Shown: in pieces, positions 30,354 through 38,178 of the stretch | How positions within the stretch are numbered: the first letter of the stretch is position 1 | Layout of the letters: each line of letters begins with the position of its first letter | From: UBA6912 sp963792895 | GTDB lineage: Bacteria; Actinomycetota; Acidimicrobiia; Spongiisociales; UBA5794 | Assembly: GCA_963792895.1 (NCBI GenBank) | Contig: CAWBYA010000004.1 | Location: forward strand, 248,001-312,000 | Length of the DNA: 64,000 nucleotides | Direction of reading: 5' to 3' | Program-made: the position numbers and the translations under genes | Notes under the pieces: model-generated | What the model was told of the DNA's origin: nothing | The model's input: the letters and a program-made list of their open reading frames with translations, nothing else | Database searches by the model: none

Positions 30354-31709
30354 ATGAGTCTTGCCGACAGAGTGAGAGCGGCACGGGCGGCGGACACGAC
30401 AATCGAGGGCCAGCGGCTGGAGATGCGCCAGGATCTTCGGCGTCGCCTCCACTACAAGGTCGTCGAGGGTCTCGGCCCGACCCTGTACGACAGCCAGCTG
30501 AGCGACGCCGAGCTCAAACTGCGTGTCATGGAGATGCTCGAGTGGGCACTCGACCAGGAAGAGTCGGTGCCGCTCGCACGGCCCGACCGGCTCCAACTGC
30601 TCCAGGAGATCGCAGACGACGTTCTCGGCTACGGCCCGATCGACCCCTTCCTCGGTGACGCAAGCGTCACTGAAGTCATGGTCAACGGGCCGCACCAGGT
30701 CTGGGTGGAACGCAACGGCATCCTCCACCTCACCGACACGCGATTCGTCGACTCCACGCATGTCGAGCGCATCATCGAGAAGATCGTTGGTCAGGTTGGC
30801 AGGCGCATCGACGAGTCGACGCCCATGGTCGATGCCCGCCTCCCCGACGGCTCTCGTGTCAATGCTGTCATCCATCCGCTGGCCATCGGTGGGCCCTTCC
30901 TCACCATCCGCAAGTTCGCCGTCGATCCCTTCACCGTGGACGACTTGACTCAGAACGGCACCGTCACCGCGCAGGTGGCTGGGTTCTTGCGCCGCTGCGT
31001 GCTCGGCAAGGTCAACGTCATCGTCTCCGGATCCACCGGATCGGGGAAGACGACACTGCTCAACGTGTTGTCGAGCTTCATCCCGGACAACGAGCGCATC
31101 ATCACGATCGAGGATGCAGCCGAGCTCAGGCTCAACCAGGTGCACGTGCTGGGCATGGAGTACCGGCCGCCCAATCTCGAAGGCAAGGGTGCGGTCACCA
31201 TTCGTGACCTCGTGCGCAACGCCCTGCGCATGCGACCCGACAGGATCATCGTCGGTGAGGCGCGCGGCGGTGAGGCGCTCGACATGCTCCAAGCGATGAA
31301 CACGGGTCACGACGGATCGCTCACGACCATTCACTCCAATTCACCGCGAGACACCCTGTCCCGCATCGAGACCATGGTGCTCATGGCGGGAATGGACTTG
31401 CCGATTCGGGCGGTCCGTGAACAGATCTCGTCGGCGGTTGACCTCATCGTTCACCTGCATCGGCTTCGCGACGGCACCCGCCGTGTCACGCACGTCACCG
31501 AGGTGCTGGGAATGGAATCCGACGTGATCACCACCAACGACCTCTTCCTGTTCGACTACGGGATGGGAATGGACGAAGACGGCCGATACCTCGGGAGGCT
31601 CAAGGCGACGGGGTTCCGCCCGCGATTCAGCGAGCATCTCGAGCAAAACGGTATCCCCCTGTCCGGCGAGTTGTTCGAGCCAGAGCCCTTCCAGGGCCGG
31701 CCGCGGTGA
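30354..31709 (+). CDS. cpaF: Tad/Flp pilus secretion ATPase CpaF/TadA
   Basis: Hexameric type II/IV secretion ATPase that powers pilus assembly; 451 residues. Walker A is VSGSTGSGKTTLLNV, Walker B region RPDRIIVGEARGGEALDML, His box TGHDGSLTTIHSN. The preceding N-terminal domain holds DPFLGDASVTEVMVNGP. ATG 30354 with GAGGTGAAAG upstream; 18 bp after cpaE and 10 bp before tadB. Confidence 0.94.
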   Translation: MSLADRVRAARAADTTIEGQRLEMRQDLRRRLHYKVVEGLGPTLYDSQLSDAELKLRVMEMLEWALDQEESVPLARPDRLQLLQEIADDVLGYGPIDPFLGDASVTEVMVNGPHQVWVERNGILHLTDTRFVDSTHVERIIEKIVGQVGRRIDESTPMVDARLPDGSRVNAVIHPLAIGGPFLTIRKFAVDPFTVDDLTQNGTVTAQVAGFLRRCVLGKVNVIVSGSTGSGKTTLLNVLSSFIPDNERIITIEDAAELRLNQVHVLGMEYRPPNLEGKGAVTIRDLVRNALRMRPDRIIVGEARGGEALDMLQAMNTGHDGSLTTIHSNSPRDTLSRIETMVLMAGMDLPIRAVREQISSAVDLIVHLHRLRDGTRRVTHVTEVLGMESDVITTNDLFLFDYGMGMDEDGRYLGRLKATGFRPRFSEHLEQNGIPLSGELFEPEPFQGRPR

Positions 31710-31719
31710 GGGCGTCGCG

Positions 31720-32732
31720 GTGAGCTCGCTGGCGGCGATAGCGCCCTTGATCGCGGCCGATGCCGTCGGGCCCACCGGACGCGCGTTTGCGTTCTTGGCC
31801 ATTGTCGGCGTGGGCGTTGCGATGTTCTTGCTCATCAACGTCATCGCCGGTACCCAATCGGTCGAGCGTGATCTCGAAACTCGACTCAGCGCGTACACGG
31901 GTGCCGTTCGGGAAGAGGGCGTGCTCGCTCGCTTCCGGCTTCTCCGCCGTTTCGTGGTGAGAGCGGAGCGCCTCGCCGAGACGCGGGGCGTGCTCGGGCA
32001 GATCGAGAATGCCCTCGAACAGGCCAACCTGGCGATTCGACCAGGGGAAGCGATTGCCGGCGCTCTCGCCGCAGCCGCCATCGTCGGCATCATGGCCCTC
32101 GTGCTCACCGGGGAGCCATTCACCGCCATCGTCGTCGGCGTGCTGGCGGCCTCACTCGCAGCCGGCATCATTGCCGCAGTGGCGTCACAGCAGCGGCGGC
32201 GTTTCGAAGAGCAACTCCCCGACACGCTGAATCTCATCGCAACCTCACTGCGTGCCGGGTATTCGATGCTGCAAGCGCTCGAGGCGGTGACGCAGGAGTC
32301 CCCTGACCCCACGGCACGCGAGTTCGGCGCGTGCTGAACGAGATCCGCTTGGGTCGCTCGGCAACCGAGGCGCTTCAGGACTCCGCCCGTCGCATGGAGT
32401 CGCTGGACTTCGACTGGGTGGTGCTTGCGTTCACGATCCAGCGCGAGGTGGGCGGCAACCTGGCCGAGGTGCTGCAGACGACCTCTGAGACCATGCTGCA
32501 TCGCGGCAGGCTGCGTCGTGAGATGCGGGCGCTGACGGCAGAAGGGCGCATCTCCGCCGTCGTGCTCGGCTCGACGCCTTTCGTTCTCTTCGGCTTCCTC
32601 TTCCTCGGAAACCGGGCCTACCTCGAACCGATGCTCGAGAGCAGGGTGGGGATGATCGCGATCGGCTTGTCGCTCGCGCTGCTGGCGATCGGTCTGGTGT
32701 GGCTGTCTCGGGTCATCAAGGTCGAGGTGTGA
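31720..32732 (+). CDS. tadB: Tad secretion membrane protein TadB, frameshifted
   Basis: Inner-membrane platform protein with a type II secretion F domain. It opens with one long helix (RAFAFLAIVGVGVAMFLLIN), has another pair near residues 110-145, and QLPDTLNLIATSLRAGYSML begins the F domain. The frame breaks near 32328: GCACGCGAGTTCGGCGCG lacks one C, and the next frame continues VLNEIRLGRSATEAL to the end with two final helices. Adding one base gives REFGRVLNEIRLG, the conserved TadB sequence. Starts at GTG 31720. Confidence 0.87.
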
Positions 32733-32733
32733 C

Positions 32734-33639
32734 ATGACGTCGAGCCTCTTCATGGCCGTCGTGACGACTGCGGTTGCAGTGGTGTATATCGGGTTCGTCG
32801 TCGGCACGAACCTCCAGCGCTCGCGCCGGGCATCGTCGCGGCGCCTCGCCAGCCTGCAAACCCACGAGGACATCATGCAGCGCAGCTTCATCGAACGCGC
32901 CCTCGTGCCGGTGTTCAACCGGGTCGGGTCGCTCGGTATGCGGGTGACTCCCGGGGCGTGGGCGGAGCGGACGAGGCGCCGGCTCATCAAGGCAGCGTGG
33001 TATCCGGCAATCGACGAGACGTCGTGGGCGGCGATTCGCGCGATAGCCATCGTGATCGGCGTCGTCGCATTCCTCGTCCTCTCCCGCTACGCGGAGGGAA
33101 CACAGCAGCTCCTGCTGTTTGCCGTCTGTGCGATCGCCGGCTGGTCGGGCCCCGATCAGCTTCTCAATCGGCGCGCAGCTGATCGAGTCCACGCCATCGA
33201 ACGCGACTTGCCCGACATCATCGACCTCCTCGTGATCTCCATCGAAGCAGGGCTGGGTTTCGAGGCGGCGCTCGATCGTGTCGTCCAGCACGTGCCCGGC
33301 GAGTTGAGCGACGAGTTCGGTCGGATGCTCCAAGAGACCCGTGTGGGCGTGAGCCGCTACGAAGCAATGCGCGCCCTCGCCGAGCGCACCGATGTGGACG
33401 ACCTCAACTCCTTCATCTTGGCGATGAATCAGGCCGACACGTTCGGTGTCAGCATCGGCCGGATGCTGCGGGTCCAAGCGGACGAGATGCGTACCCGGCG
33501 GCGCCAGCGGGCGCAGGAGAAGGCATTTGCGGCGCCGGTCAAGATGGTGTTTCCGCTCGTGATCTGTATCTTCCCGGCGATCTTCACGATCCTGCTCGGG
33601 CCGGCGGCGATCAGCATCATTCGCAACCTCGGCGACTGA
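32734..33639 (+). CDS. tadC: Tad secretion membrane protein TadC
   Basis: Second platform protein, 301 residues. N-terminal helix (LFMAVVTTAVAVVYIGFVVG), central helices, F domain starting RDLPDIIDLLVISIEAGLGF, and a C-terminal helix pair (VFPLVICIFPAIFTILLGPA). It starts one base after the tadB stop, so the two are co-translated and probably form a heteromer beneath CpaF. Confidence 0.9.
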   Translation: MTSSLFMAVVTTAVAVVYIGFVVGTNLQRSRRASSRRLASLQTHEDIMQRSFIERALVPVFNRVGSLGMRVTPGAWAERTRRRLIKAAWYPAIDETSWAAIRAIAIVIGVVAFLVLSRYAEGTQQLLLFAVCAIAGWSGPDQLLNRRAADRVHAIERDLPDIIDLLVISIEAGLGFEAALDRVVQHVPGELSDEFGRMLQETRVGVSRYEAMRALAERTDVDDLNSFILAMNQADTFGVSIGRMLRVQADEMRTRRRQRAQEKAFAAPVKMVFPLVICIFPAIFTILLGPAAISIIRNLGD

Positions 33640-33644
33640 GCGAC

Positions 33645-34987
33645 GTGGCGGCCCAGCTCCGGCTGCGCCATCTCTGGCTCTTCGTCCCGTTTCTGGGTCT
33701 TGCGCTTCGGGCGGGGCTGCCGCTGCGAGACAACTCGTTTCTGTGGCACGTGCGGGCGGGCGTTGACCAACTCGGCGTCGGCGAGGTGATCAGGAGCGAT
33801 CCCTATTCCTTCACCAGGCAGGGGGCGCCGTGGCGGACCCAGTCGTGGCTACTCGAACTGGGTTACGGCAGGCTGGAGACCTGGTTCCCGGGCCTGTCGT
33901 GGGTCCCTTGGTTCCTGTTCGGCGTGGTTGCCGCGGCGCTCGCCGTTGTGCTGGTGGTGCTCTGGGGGCGAAACGGCGCGCACGTCGGTGTGATCGTCGT
34001 CTTCGCGGGTATTGGCTGGCTGAGTCAGCCGTATGCCCAGCCGCGGCCCGTCGCAGTGAGCTTCGTGCTCTTCGCGCTCGTTGCGGCCTTGATGGGCTCG
34101 CGCAGGCCCCCACTGTGGGTCATTCCCCCGCTCATATGGCTGTGGGCGTCGATGCACGGCTCATTCGTGGTCGGTCTCGGGTTCCTGGTCCTCGACGCGA
34201 TGAGGCGCCGATCCCGCAGGCAAGCTATGGCCGTTGGGCTGGGCGCCGCGGCCGCGACACTCACCGCACATGGAGTGGGGGTGTGGCGCATCCTGCTCGA
34301 TTTCGCCGCCAATCGAGAAGGCCTGCAACTCATCCAGGAGTGGCAGCCGCCGGACTTCGCGACCCCCTGGCTCGCAGCCTTCGTCGTGCTGCTGGCCATC
34401 CTCATGATCGGACTCGCCGCTGGCCGCATCGCACCCACCGCGCTCGTGGTCATCATTCCAGCCGTAGCGTTCGGCCTCATGTCGGCGCGCAGCGTGCTGC
34501 CTTCGGTGTTGCTGCTCACTCCGTGGCTTGGCGAGGCGGCCGGAGCCGTGCCCGACCGCCCGGAGACAGCCGCCAACCGTGCCGTCGTGTGGGCCACTAC
34601 GACCGGTCTGGTTGTCGCCGCAGTCTTCGCCCTGGCCTCGTGGCCCGGTGTCGACGAGACACTCTTTCCGTCGACTCTCGCTGTCGCGGCGCCGGGCGAT
34701 GGTCCGCTGTTCGCCTCGGTTGCGGCAGCCGGCTATCTGATCTACGCGGACGATGAACGTCGCGTCTTCGTGGACGATCGCGTCGAACTGTACGGGGCCG
34801 AACTGCTCAAGGGGTACGAGCGCGCGCGAACAGCGGTGGCGCTTGGCGGGAGCTGTTCGGCGAGTACGACATGGCGCAGGCGCTGATCCACGTCGACAGT
34901 CCGCTTTTGCCCAATCTCAGCGAGGCGGGGTGGATCGAGTGCTACGCCGATGCAGCGTTCGTGGTGATGGCCGCATCCTGCAATTGA
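33645..34987 (+). CDS. Polytopic membrane protein, GT-C-like, frameshifted
   Basis: About 447 residues with roughly ten hydrophobic helices. The first external loop reads DNSFLWHVRAGVDQLG and DPYSFTRQGAPWRTQSWLLE, which resembles the DxxxWH..G...DPfS...G.pW...sWL pattern of lipid-linked glycosyltransferases of the GT-C fold; function is otherwise unknown. The frame breaks near 34820-34843. Continuing one base back gives WRELFGEYDMAQALIHVDSP and a stop at 34987. It begins at GTG 33645, 5 bp after tadC, so it may serve pilus glycosylation (inference). Confidence 0.65.
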
Positions 34988-35025
34988 CGTGGCAGGTGTG
35001 GGAGCGATCGAGCCCAGGCGCGACT

Positions 35026-35071
35026 CAGCCCCACCCGATGCTGCGAGGTTCCCGCGGCAGGGGTAGGGCTG
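35026..35071. terminator. Convergent terminator hairpin
   Basis: A two-tier stem: CAGCCC-c-ACCC (35026-35036) pairs with GGGT-a-GGGCTG (35061-35071), and inside it GCTGCG (35040-35045) pairs with CGCGGC (35053-35058). It sits between the convergent Tad operon and Flp pilin gene and could end both transcripts. Confidence 0.5.
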
Positions 35072-35085
35072 GGGCGCTGATCTAC

Positions 35086-35262
35086 TTAGAGATTCGAGCC
35101 GATCTCGTCGAAGTCCGACGTGACGTTCTCGCCGACGATGCGGACCGCAGCAATCGCGACCAACGCAACGAGGGCCAGCAAGAGTGCGTACTCGACGAGG
35201 CTGGCACCATGTTCCATGGTCGCCAGACGACTCTGTGCGGCAACATACAACCGCGTGCTCAT
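35086..35262 (-). CDS. flp: Flp/Fap-type pilin subunit
   Basis: A 58-residue prepilin, MSTRLYVAAQSRLATMEHG then ASLVEYALLLALVALVAIAA. The cleavage motif is G|ASLVEY: Gly at -1, Glu at +5 and Tyr at +6, as in Flp pilins processed by TadV/CpaA. One hydrophobic helix follows, then a short tail ending EIGSNL. A strong ribosome site AAGGAGG (35270-35276) lies 7 nt before the ATG. It is the evident substrate of the adjacent Tad machinery but is encoded on the opposite strand with its own promoter, allowing separate high expression. No prepilin peptidase is in the window. Confidence 0.88.
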   Translation of the reverse strand: MSTRLYVAAQSRLATMEHGASLVEYALLLALVALVAIAAVRIVGENVTSDFDEIGSNL

Positions 35263-35295
35263 TCCCCAACCTCCTTAACGGGCGATGCAACCAAA

Positions 35296-35301
35296 ACTCT
35301 A
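35296..35301 (-). promoter_or_regulatory. -10 element of the Flp pilin gene
   Basis: TAGAGT on the minus strand, giving a leader of about 30 nt that contains AAGGAGG. Confidence 0.4.
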
Positions 35302-35337
35302 GGTGGAGCACCCAAGAGACGCCATAGGGCAGGCGAC

Positions 35338-35985
35338 CTACCGTGTGTCATCCGGTGGGTCGCGGTGGAGGCCGAGCCTGATCGCCTCGACGGCAGCCTG
35401 CGCTCGGTCGGCGACCGCCAGCTTGTCGTAGATGTTGGCCAGGTGGTTCTTGACGGTCTTCTGCGATATGTAGAGGAGGTCGGCGAGCTCATCCGTTGCA
35501 CTCACGCCTTGGGCGAGGAGATGCAAGATCTCTCGCTCGCGCGCCGTGAGTGATGCAGCCCCTGCGTCGAGCTGGGGGGCGCGATGGCGGTCGAGTATCT
35601 CGTCGAACGTGTCGGCATCGAGCAGGTGCTCGCCTGCCGCCGCCGCTCTCACCGCTGCTGCGAGGTCGGGCAGTGGAGTCGCCTTCGACAAGAACCCGAC
35701 GGCGCCCACCGCCTTCGCTTGCCGTCGCTCGGCCTCACCTGTGTGCATGGTGACAACGATCGCCGGGATGGCCCCGGCGAGCTCGCGCAGCGCAGTTATG
35801 CCGGTCACTTGCGGCATCTCGATGTCGACGAGTAGCACCCCGGGACGATGCTGGCGGGTGCGCTCGACCAGCTCCCGGCCGTTGCTCGCCGTCGCGACGA
35901 CGCGTATGTCTGGGATGCTGTCCAGTGCCTCGGCGAGGCTCTGCAGCATCAGCGTGTGGTCATCTGCAATGACTACGTCGATCAT
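35338..35985 (-). CDS. NarL/FixJ-type response regulator
   Basis: A 215-residue two-domain regulator. The receiver has acidic pair DDH, phospho-acceptor Asp in VLLVDIEMPQVTG, and Lys in FLSKATPLPDL. The C-terminal LuxR-type HTH is SLTAREREILHLLAQGVSAT and SQKTVKNHLANIYDKL. ATG 35985 overlaps the kinase stop as ATGA, so kinase and regulator are co-translated. It ends 75 bp upstream of the pilin gene and may control it (inference). Confidence 0.92.
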   Translation of the reverse strand: MIDVVIADDHTLMLQSLAEALDSIPDIRVVATASNGRELVERTRQHRPGVLLVDIEMPQVTGITALRELAGAIPAIVVTMHTGEAERRQAKAVGAVGFLSKATPLPDLAAAVRAAAAGEHLLDADTFDEILDRHRAPQLDAGAASLTAREREILHLLAQGVSATDELADLLYISQKTVKNHLANIYDKLAVADRAQAAVEAIRLGLHRDPPDDTR

Positions 35986-37502
35986 GAGTGGGCCACCTGT
36001 GGGTTGCCCCACACTACATGCAAAGTGGTGCCCCGCCCGGGAACCGACGAGATCGCAATGTTTCCTCCGATAGCAGCCGCCCTCTCTCTCATGCCGACGA
36101 GGCCGAAGTGGCCCGGGTAGTCGGCGCGTGGATCGAATCCCCTGCCGTCATCGCTGACGATCAGACGTCCCGACTCGCTCGTGATGACTCCTTCGATGCG
36201 TATGGTCTCAGCGCTTGCGTGCCGTGCGGCGTTGCGGACGGCCTCGACGAGGATTGCCCCGACCTCGGTAGCGGTCCCGCCTTCGGCGGGCTCCTCTTCC
36301 TTGACGGCAACGATCAGGTTGGGCGGTCCCGAGCCGATCTCGGCTGCGATGCGATGGATGTGGTCCATGACGGTTGTCGTGTCCGCTCTGCGCAGCGCCG
36401 CAACGGTTGCCCGCACGAGTTCGACGAGGTCGGTCGTCGCCTGGCGCAGCCGTTCGAGCTGGCGGCCGGTTGGGCCGCCCTGGGAGGTCTGGATGAGCAC
36501 GTCGAGGCCAAGTCCAAGCGAGGCAAGTGCGGGACCGATGTCGTCGTGGAGCTCCCGGGCCACCCGGTTGCGTTCGTCCTGCACAGAGCGGCGAGCGACC
36601 GTTTGGAGGAGCTGGATGTTGTCGAAGGCGAGCGCAACCCCTGCCACTACGGCCTCGATGGAGAGGCGGTGTTGCGCGAGGTCGACTCCTGGGCGGTGCC
36701 ACAGCCGGATGGCACCGAGCGAACGCTCGCCGATCTCGATGGGGAACTGGTCGGCAACGTCGTCGTCGTTCAGCTTGCCCCATTCGGCGACGACGCCACC
36801 GTCGGAGACCGAAGTCACGGAGCCGTACTCCATGGGCAGTCGCTCGGCGAGCTCTCGGAGCGCCGTCTCGCCAACACTCACTGCGCTGAGCTCGTTGGTG
36901 CCCGCCACGTCGGACAGCTCGACGAGCAGGTCGTGTGCCGACTCGAGCCGTTCGAGCCGTACGGCGTCGAGTGCCGATGCGGCCCGCAACGCATCCGACC
37001 GGGCGCGCTCGATCACCAACAGCCTGCGCGCTTGGCTGAAGGTGAACCCGATCAGCAGGTAGAAGACGAAGGTTGTGGCGTTGTCGACGAGGGGTTGCTG
37101 GAGCGCCGTGAAGATCGCAATGAGACCAGCGGTAGCGAGCAACGCGGTTTCCATGCCGATCCTGAAGCCGATGAAGGCCGATGCGAAGAAGATCGGCACC
37201 GCCACCAACAGGTTGTACCCGGCGTTGTCGCCCCCCGTCAGGGTGACCGCCGTGAGTGTCGCCAGCACGCCGGATGTCGCGATGATCTCGCCGACCAGGC
37301 CGCGGTTGCGGATACGTCGCGGGGTGCCTTGGACGATCACGATGTAGGCGCCTGCGATCAGCGCCGCCCACAACGCGGCGGCGTCCCGGCCGGCCCGGTC
37401 GATGCCGCTCAGGAAGATCGCCAGGCCGAACGCACCGAGCATCAGCGCGGTGAGCGTCAGATCGAAGCGGATTTCCCAGGCCGTGCTCTCAGAGCGATTC
37501 AC
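35982..37502 (-). CDS. NarL-type sensor histidine kinase with membrane and GAF-like domains
   Basis: About 506 residues. Five or six N-terminal membrane helices (from FDLTLTALMLGAFGLAIFLS) are followed by a helical linker, a GAF-like domain, then HisKA_3 with the phospho-acceptor His in RVARELHDDIGPALASLG and a HATPase domain ending SDDGRGFDPRADYPGHFGLV. The open frame reaches an ATG at 37550, but a TACCCT -10 (37514-37509) lies inside that extension and sits exactly 6 nt before the GTG at 37502, so I choose 37502. Its signal is unknown. Confidence 0.85.
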   Translation of the reverse strand: MNRSESTAWEIRFDLTLTALMLGAFGLAIFLSGIDRAGRDAAALWAALIAGAYIVIVQGTPRRIRNRGLVGEIIATSGVLATLTAVTLTGGDNAGYNLLVAVPIFFASAFIGFRIGMETALLATAGLIAIFTALQQPLVDNATTFVFYLLIGFTFSQARRLLVIERARSDALRAASALDAVRLERLESAHDLLVELSDVAGTNELSAVSVGETALRELAERLPMEYGSVTSVSDGGVVAEWGKLNDDDVADQFPIEIGERSLGAIRLWHRPGVDLAQHRLSIEAVVAGVALAFDNIQLLQTVARRSVQDERNRVARELHDDIGPALASLGLGLDVLIQTSQGGPTGRQLERLRQATTDLVELVRATVAALRRADTTTVMDHIHRIAAEIGSGPPNLIVAVKEEEPAEGGTATEVGAILVEAVRNAARHASAETIRIEGVITSESGRLIVSDDGRGFDPRADYPGHFGLVGMRERAAAIGGNIAISSVPGRGTTLHVVWGNPQVAHS

Positions 37503-37508
37503 CCGCAC

Positions 37509-37518
37509 AGGGTACAGT
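37509..37518. promoter_or_regulatory. Overlapping divergent -10 elements of the kinase and coaE
   Basis: In AGGGTACAGT, minus-strand TACCCT (37514-37509) lies 6 nt before the kinase GTG at 37502. Plus-strand TACAGT (37513-37518) lies 6 nt before an in-frame coaE GTG at 37525. The two hexamers share two base pairs, so RNA polymerase could occupy only one at a time. Confidence 0.45.
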
Positions 37519-37548
37519 GCGTTCGTGGCTGCCTCGAAGGTTTCCGAC

Positions 37549-38127
37549 ATGCGTCGTATCGTGCTCGCAGGCCCCATCGGCAGCGGTAAGAGCGTGGTCG
37601 GGTCGATGTTCGAGACGAAGGGGGCCGTCGTCGTCGAGGCGGACCGGCTGGGCCATGAGGTCATCGAGCCCGGCGGGGAAGCCTTCGAAGAGGTGGCGAG
37701 ACGGTGGCCCGCCGCAGTGCGGGATCGCAGGATCGACCGCAGATTGCTGGCTGCCATCGTGTTCGACGATCCGGCTGAGCTGGTGGCACTCGAGTCGGTG
37801 ACGCATCCCTACATCGCACGAAGAGTCGAAGGGGCGGCCGCGGCCGCAGGTGACGATGCTGTTGTCGTCGTCGAAATGCCCCTGACGGCCAACCTCATGG
37901 GACCGGGATGGCATCGTCTGGTCGTGCTCGCACCGGACGAGGTGCGTCGTGCCCGAGCCGTTGCTCGCGGCATGGATGAGTCCGACGTCCGTCGTCGCAT
38001 GGCAGCGCAGGCGCCCTACGACGTGTGGGAGGCGTCCGCAGACAGCGTGATCGTCAATGACGGAGACCTCGTCGAGCTCGGGCGTTGCGTCGACCGGTGG
38101 TGGCGGGCGCACATCCTGGGTGTTTGA
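37549..38127 (+). CDS. coaE: Dephospho-CoA kinase
   Basis: Last step of CoA synthesis, phosphorylating the ribose 3'-OH of dephospho-CoA. 192 residues with P-loop LAGPIGSGKSVV, VVEADRLGHEVIEPGGEA (catalytic Asp and CoA-binding region), ESVTHPYIARR and a lid region around RMAAQAPYDV. The ATG at 37549 gives the usual N-terminus, with GAAGG upstream. A GTG at 37525 would add eight residues and fits a leaderless mRNA from TACAGT. It is followed by uvrB, as in many Actinobacteria. Confidence 0.9.
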   Translation: MRRIVLAGPIGSGKSVVGSMFETKGAVVVEADRLGHEVIEPGGEAFEEVARRWPAAVRDRRIDRRLLAAIVFDDPAELVALESVTHPYIARRVEGAAAAAGDDAVVVVEMPLTANLMGPGWHRLVVLAPDEVRRARAVARGMDESDVRRRMAAQAPYDVWEASADSVIVNDGDLVELGRCVDRWWRAHILGV

Positions 38128-38166
38128 CCAGTCTGCCGGGTTGCGTTTTCTGTCACTTGACGCCGG

Positions 38167-38172
38167 TACTCT
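38167..38172 (+). promoter_or_regulatory. -10 element of uvrB, leaderless type
   Basis: TACTCT, 6 nt before the uvrB ATG; a TTGCGT 20 bp upstream may be a poor -35. Confidence 0.5.
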
Positions 38173-38178
38173 GGACGG

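Noticed and set aside
31600..33050. A 569-codon antisense open frame over tadB and tadC
   Set aside because: Mirror of the Tad genes; no motif or ribosome site.
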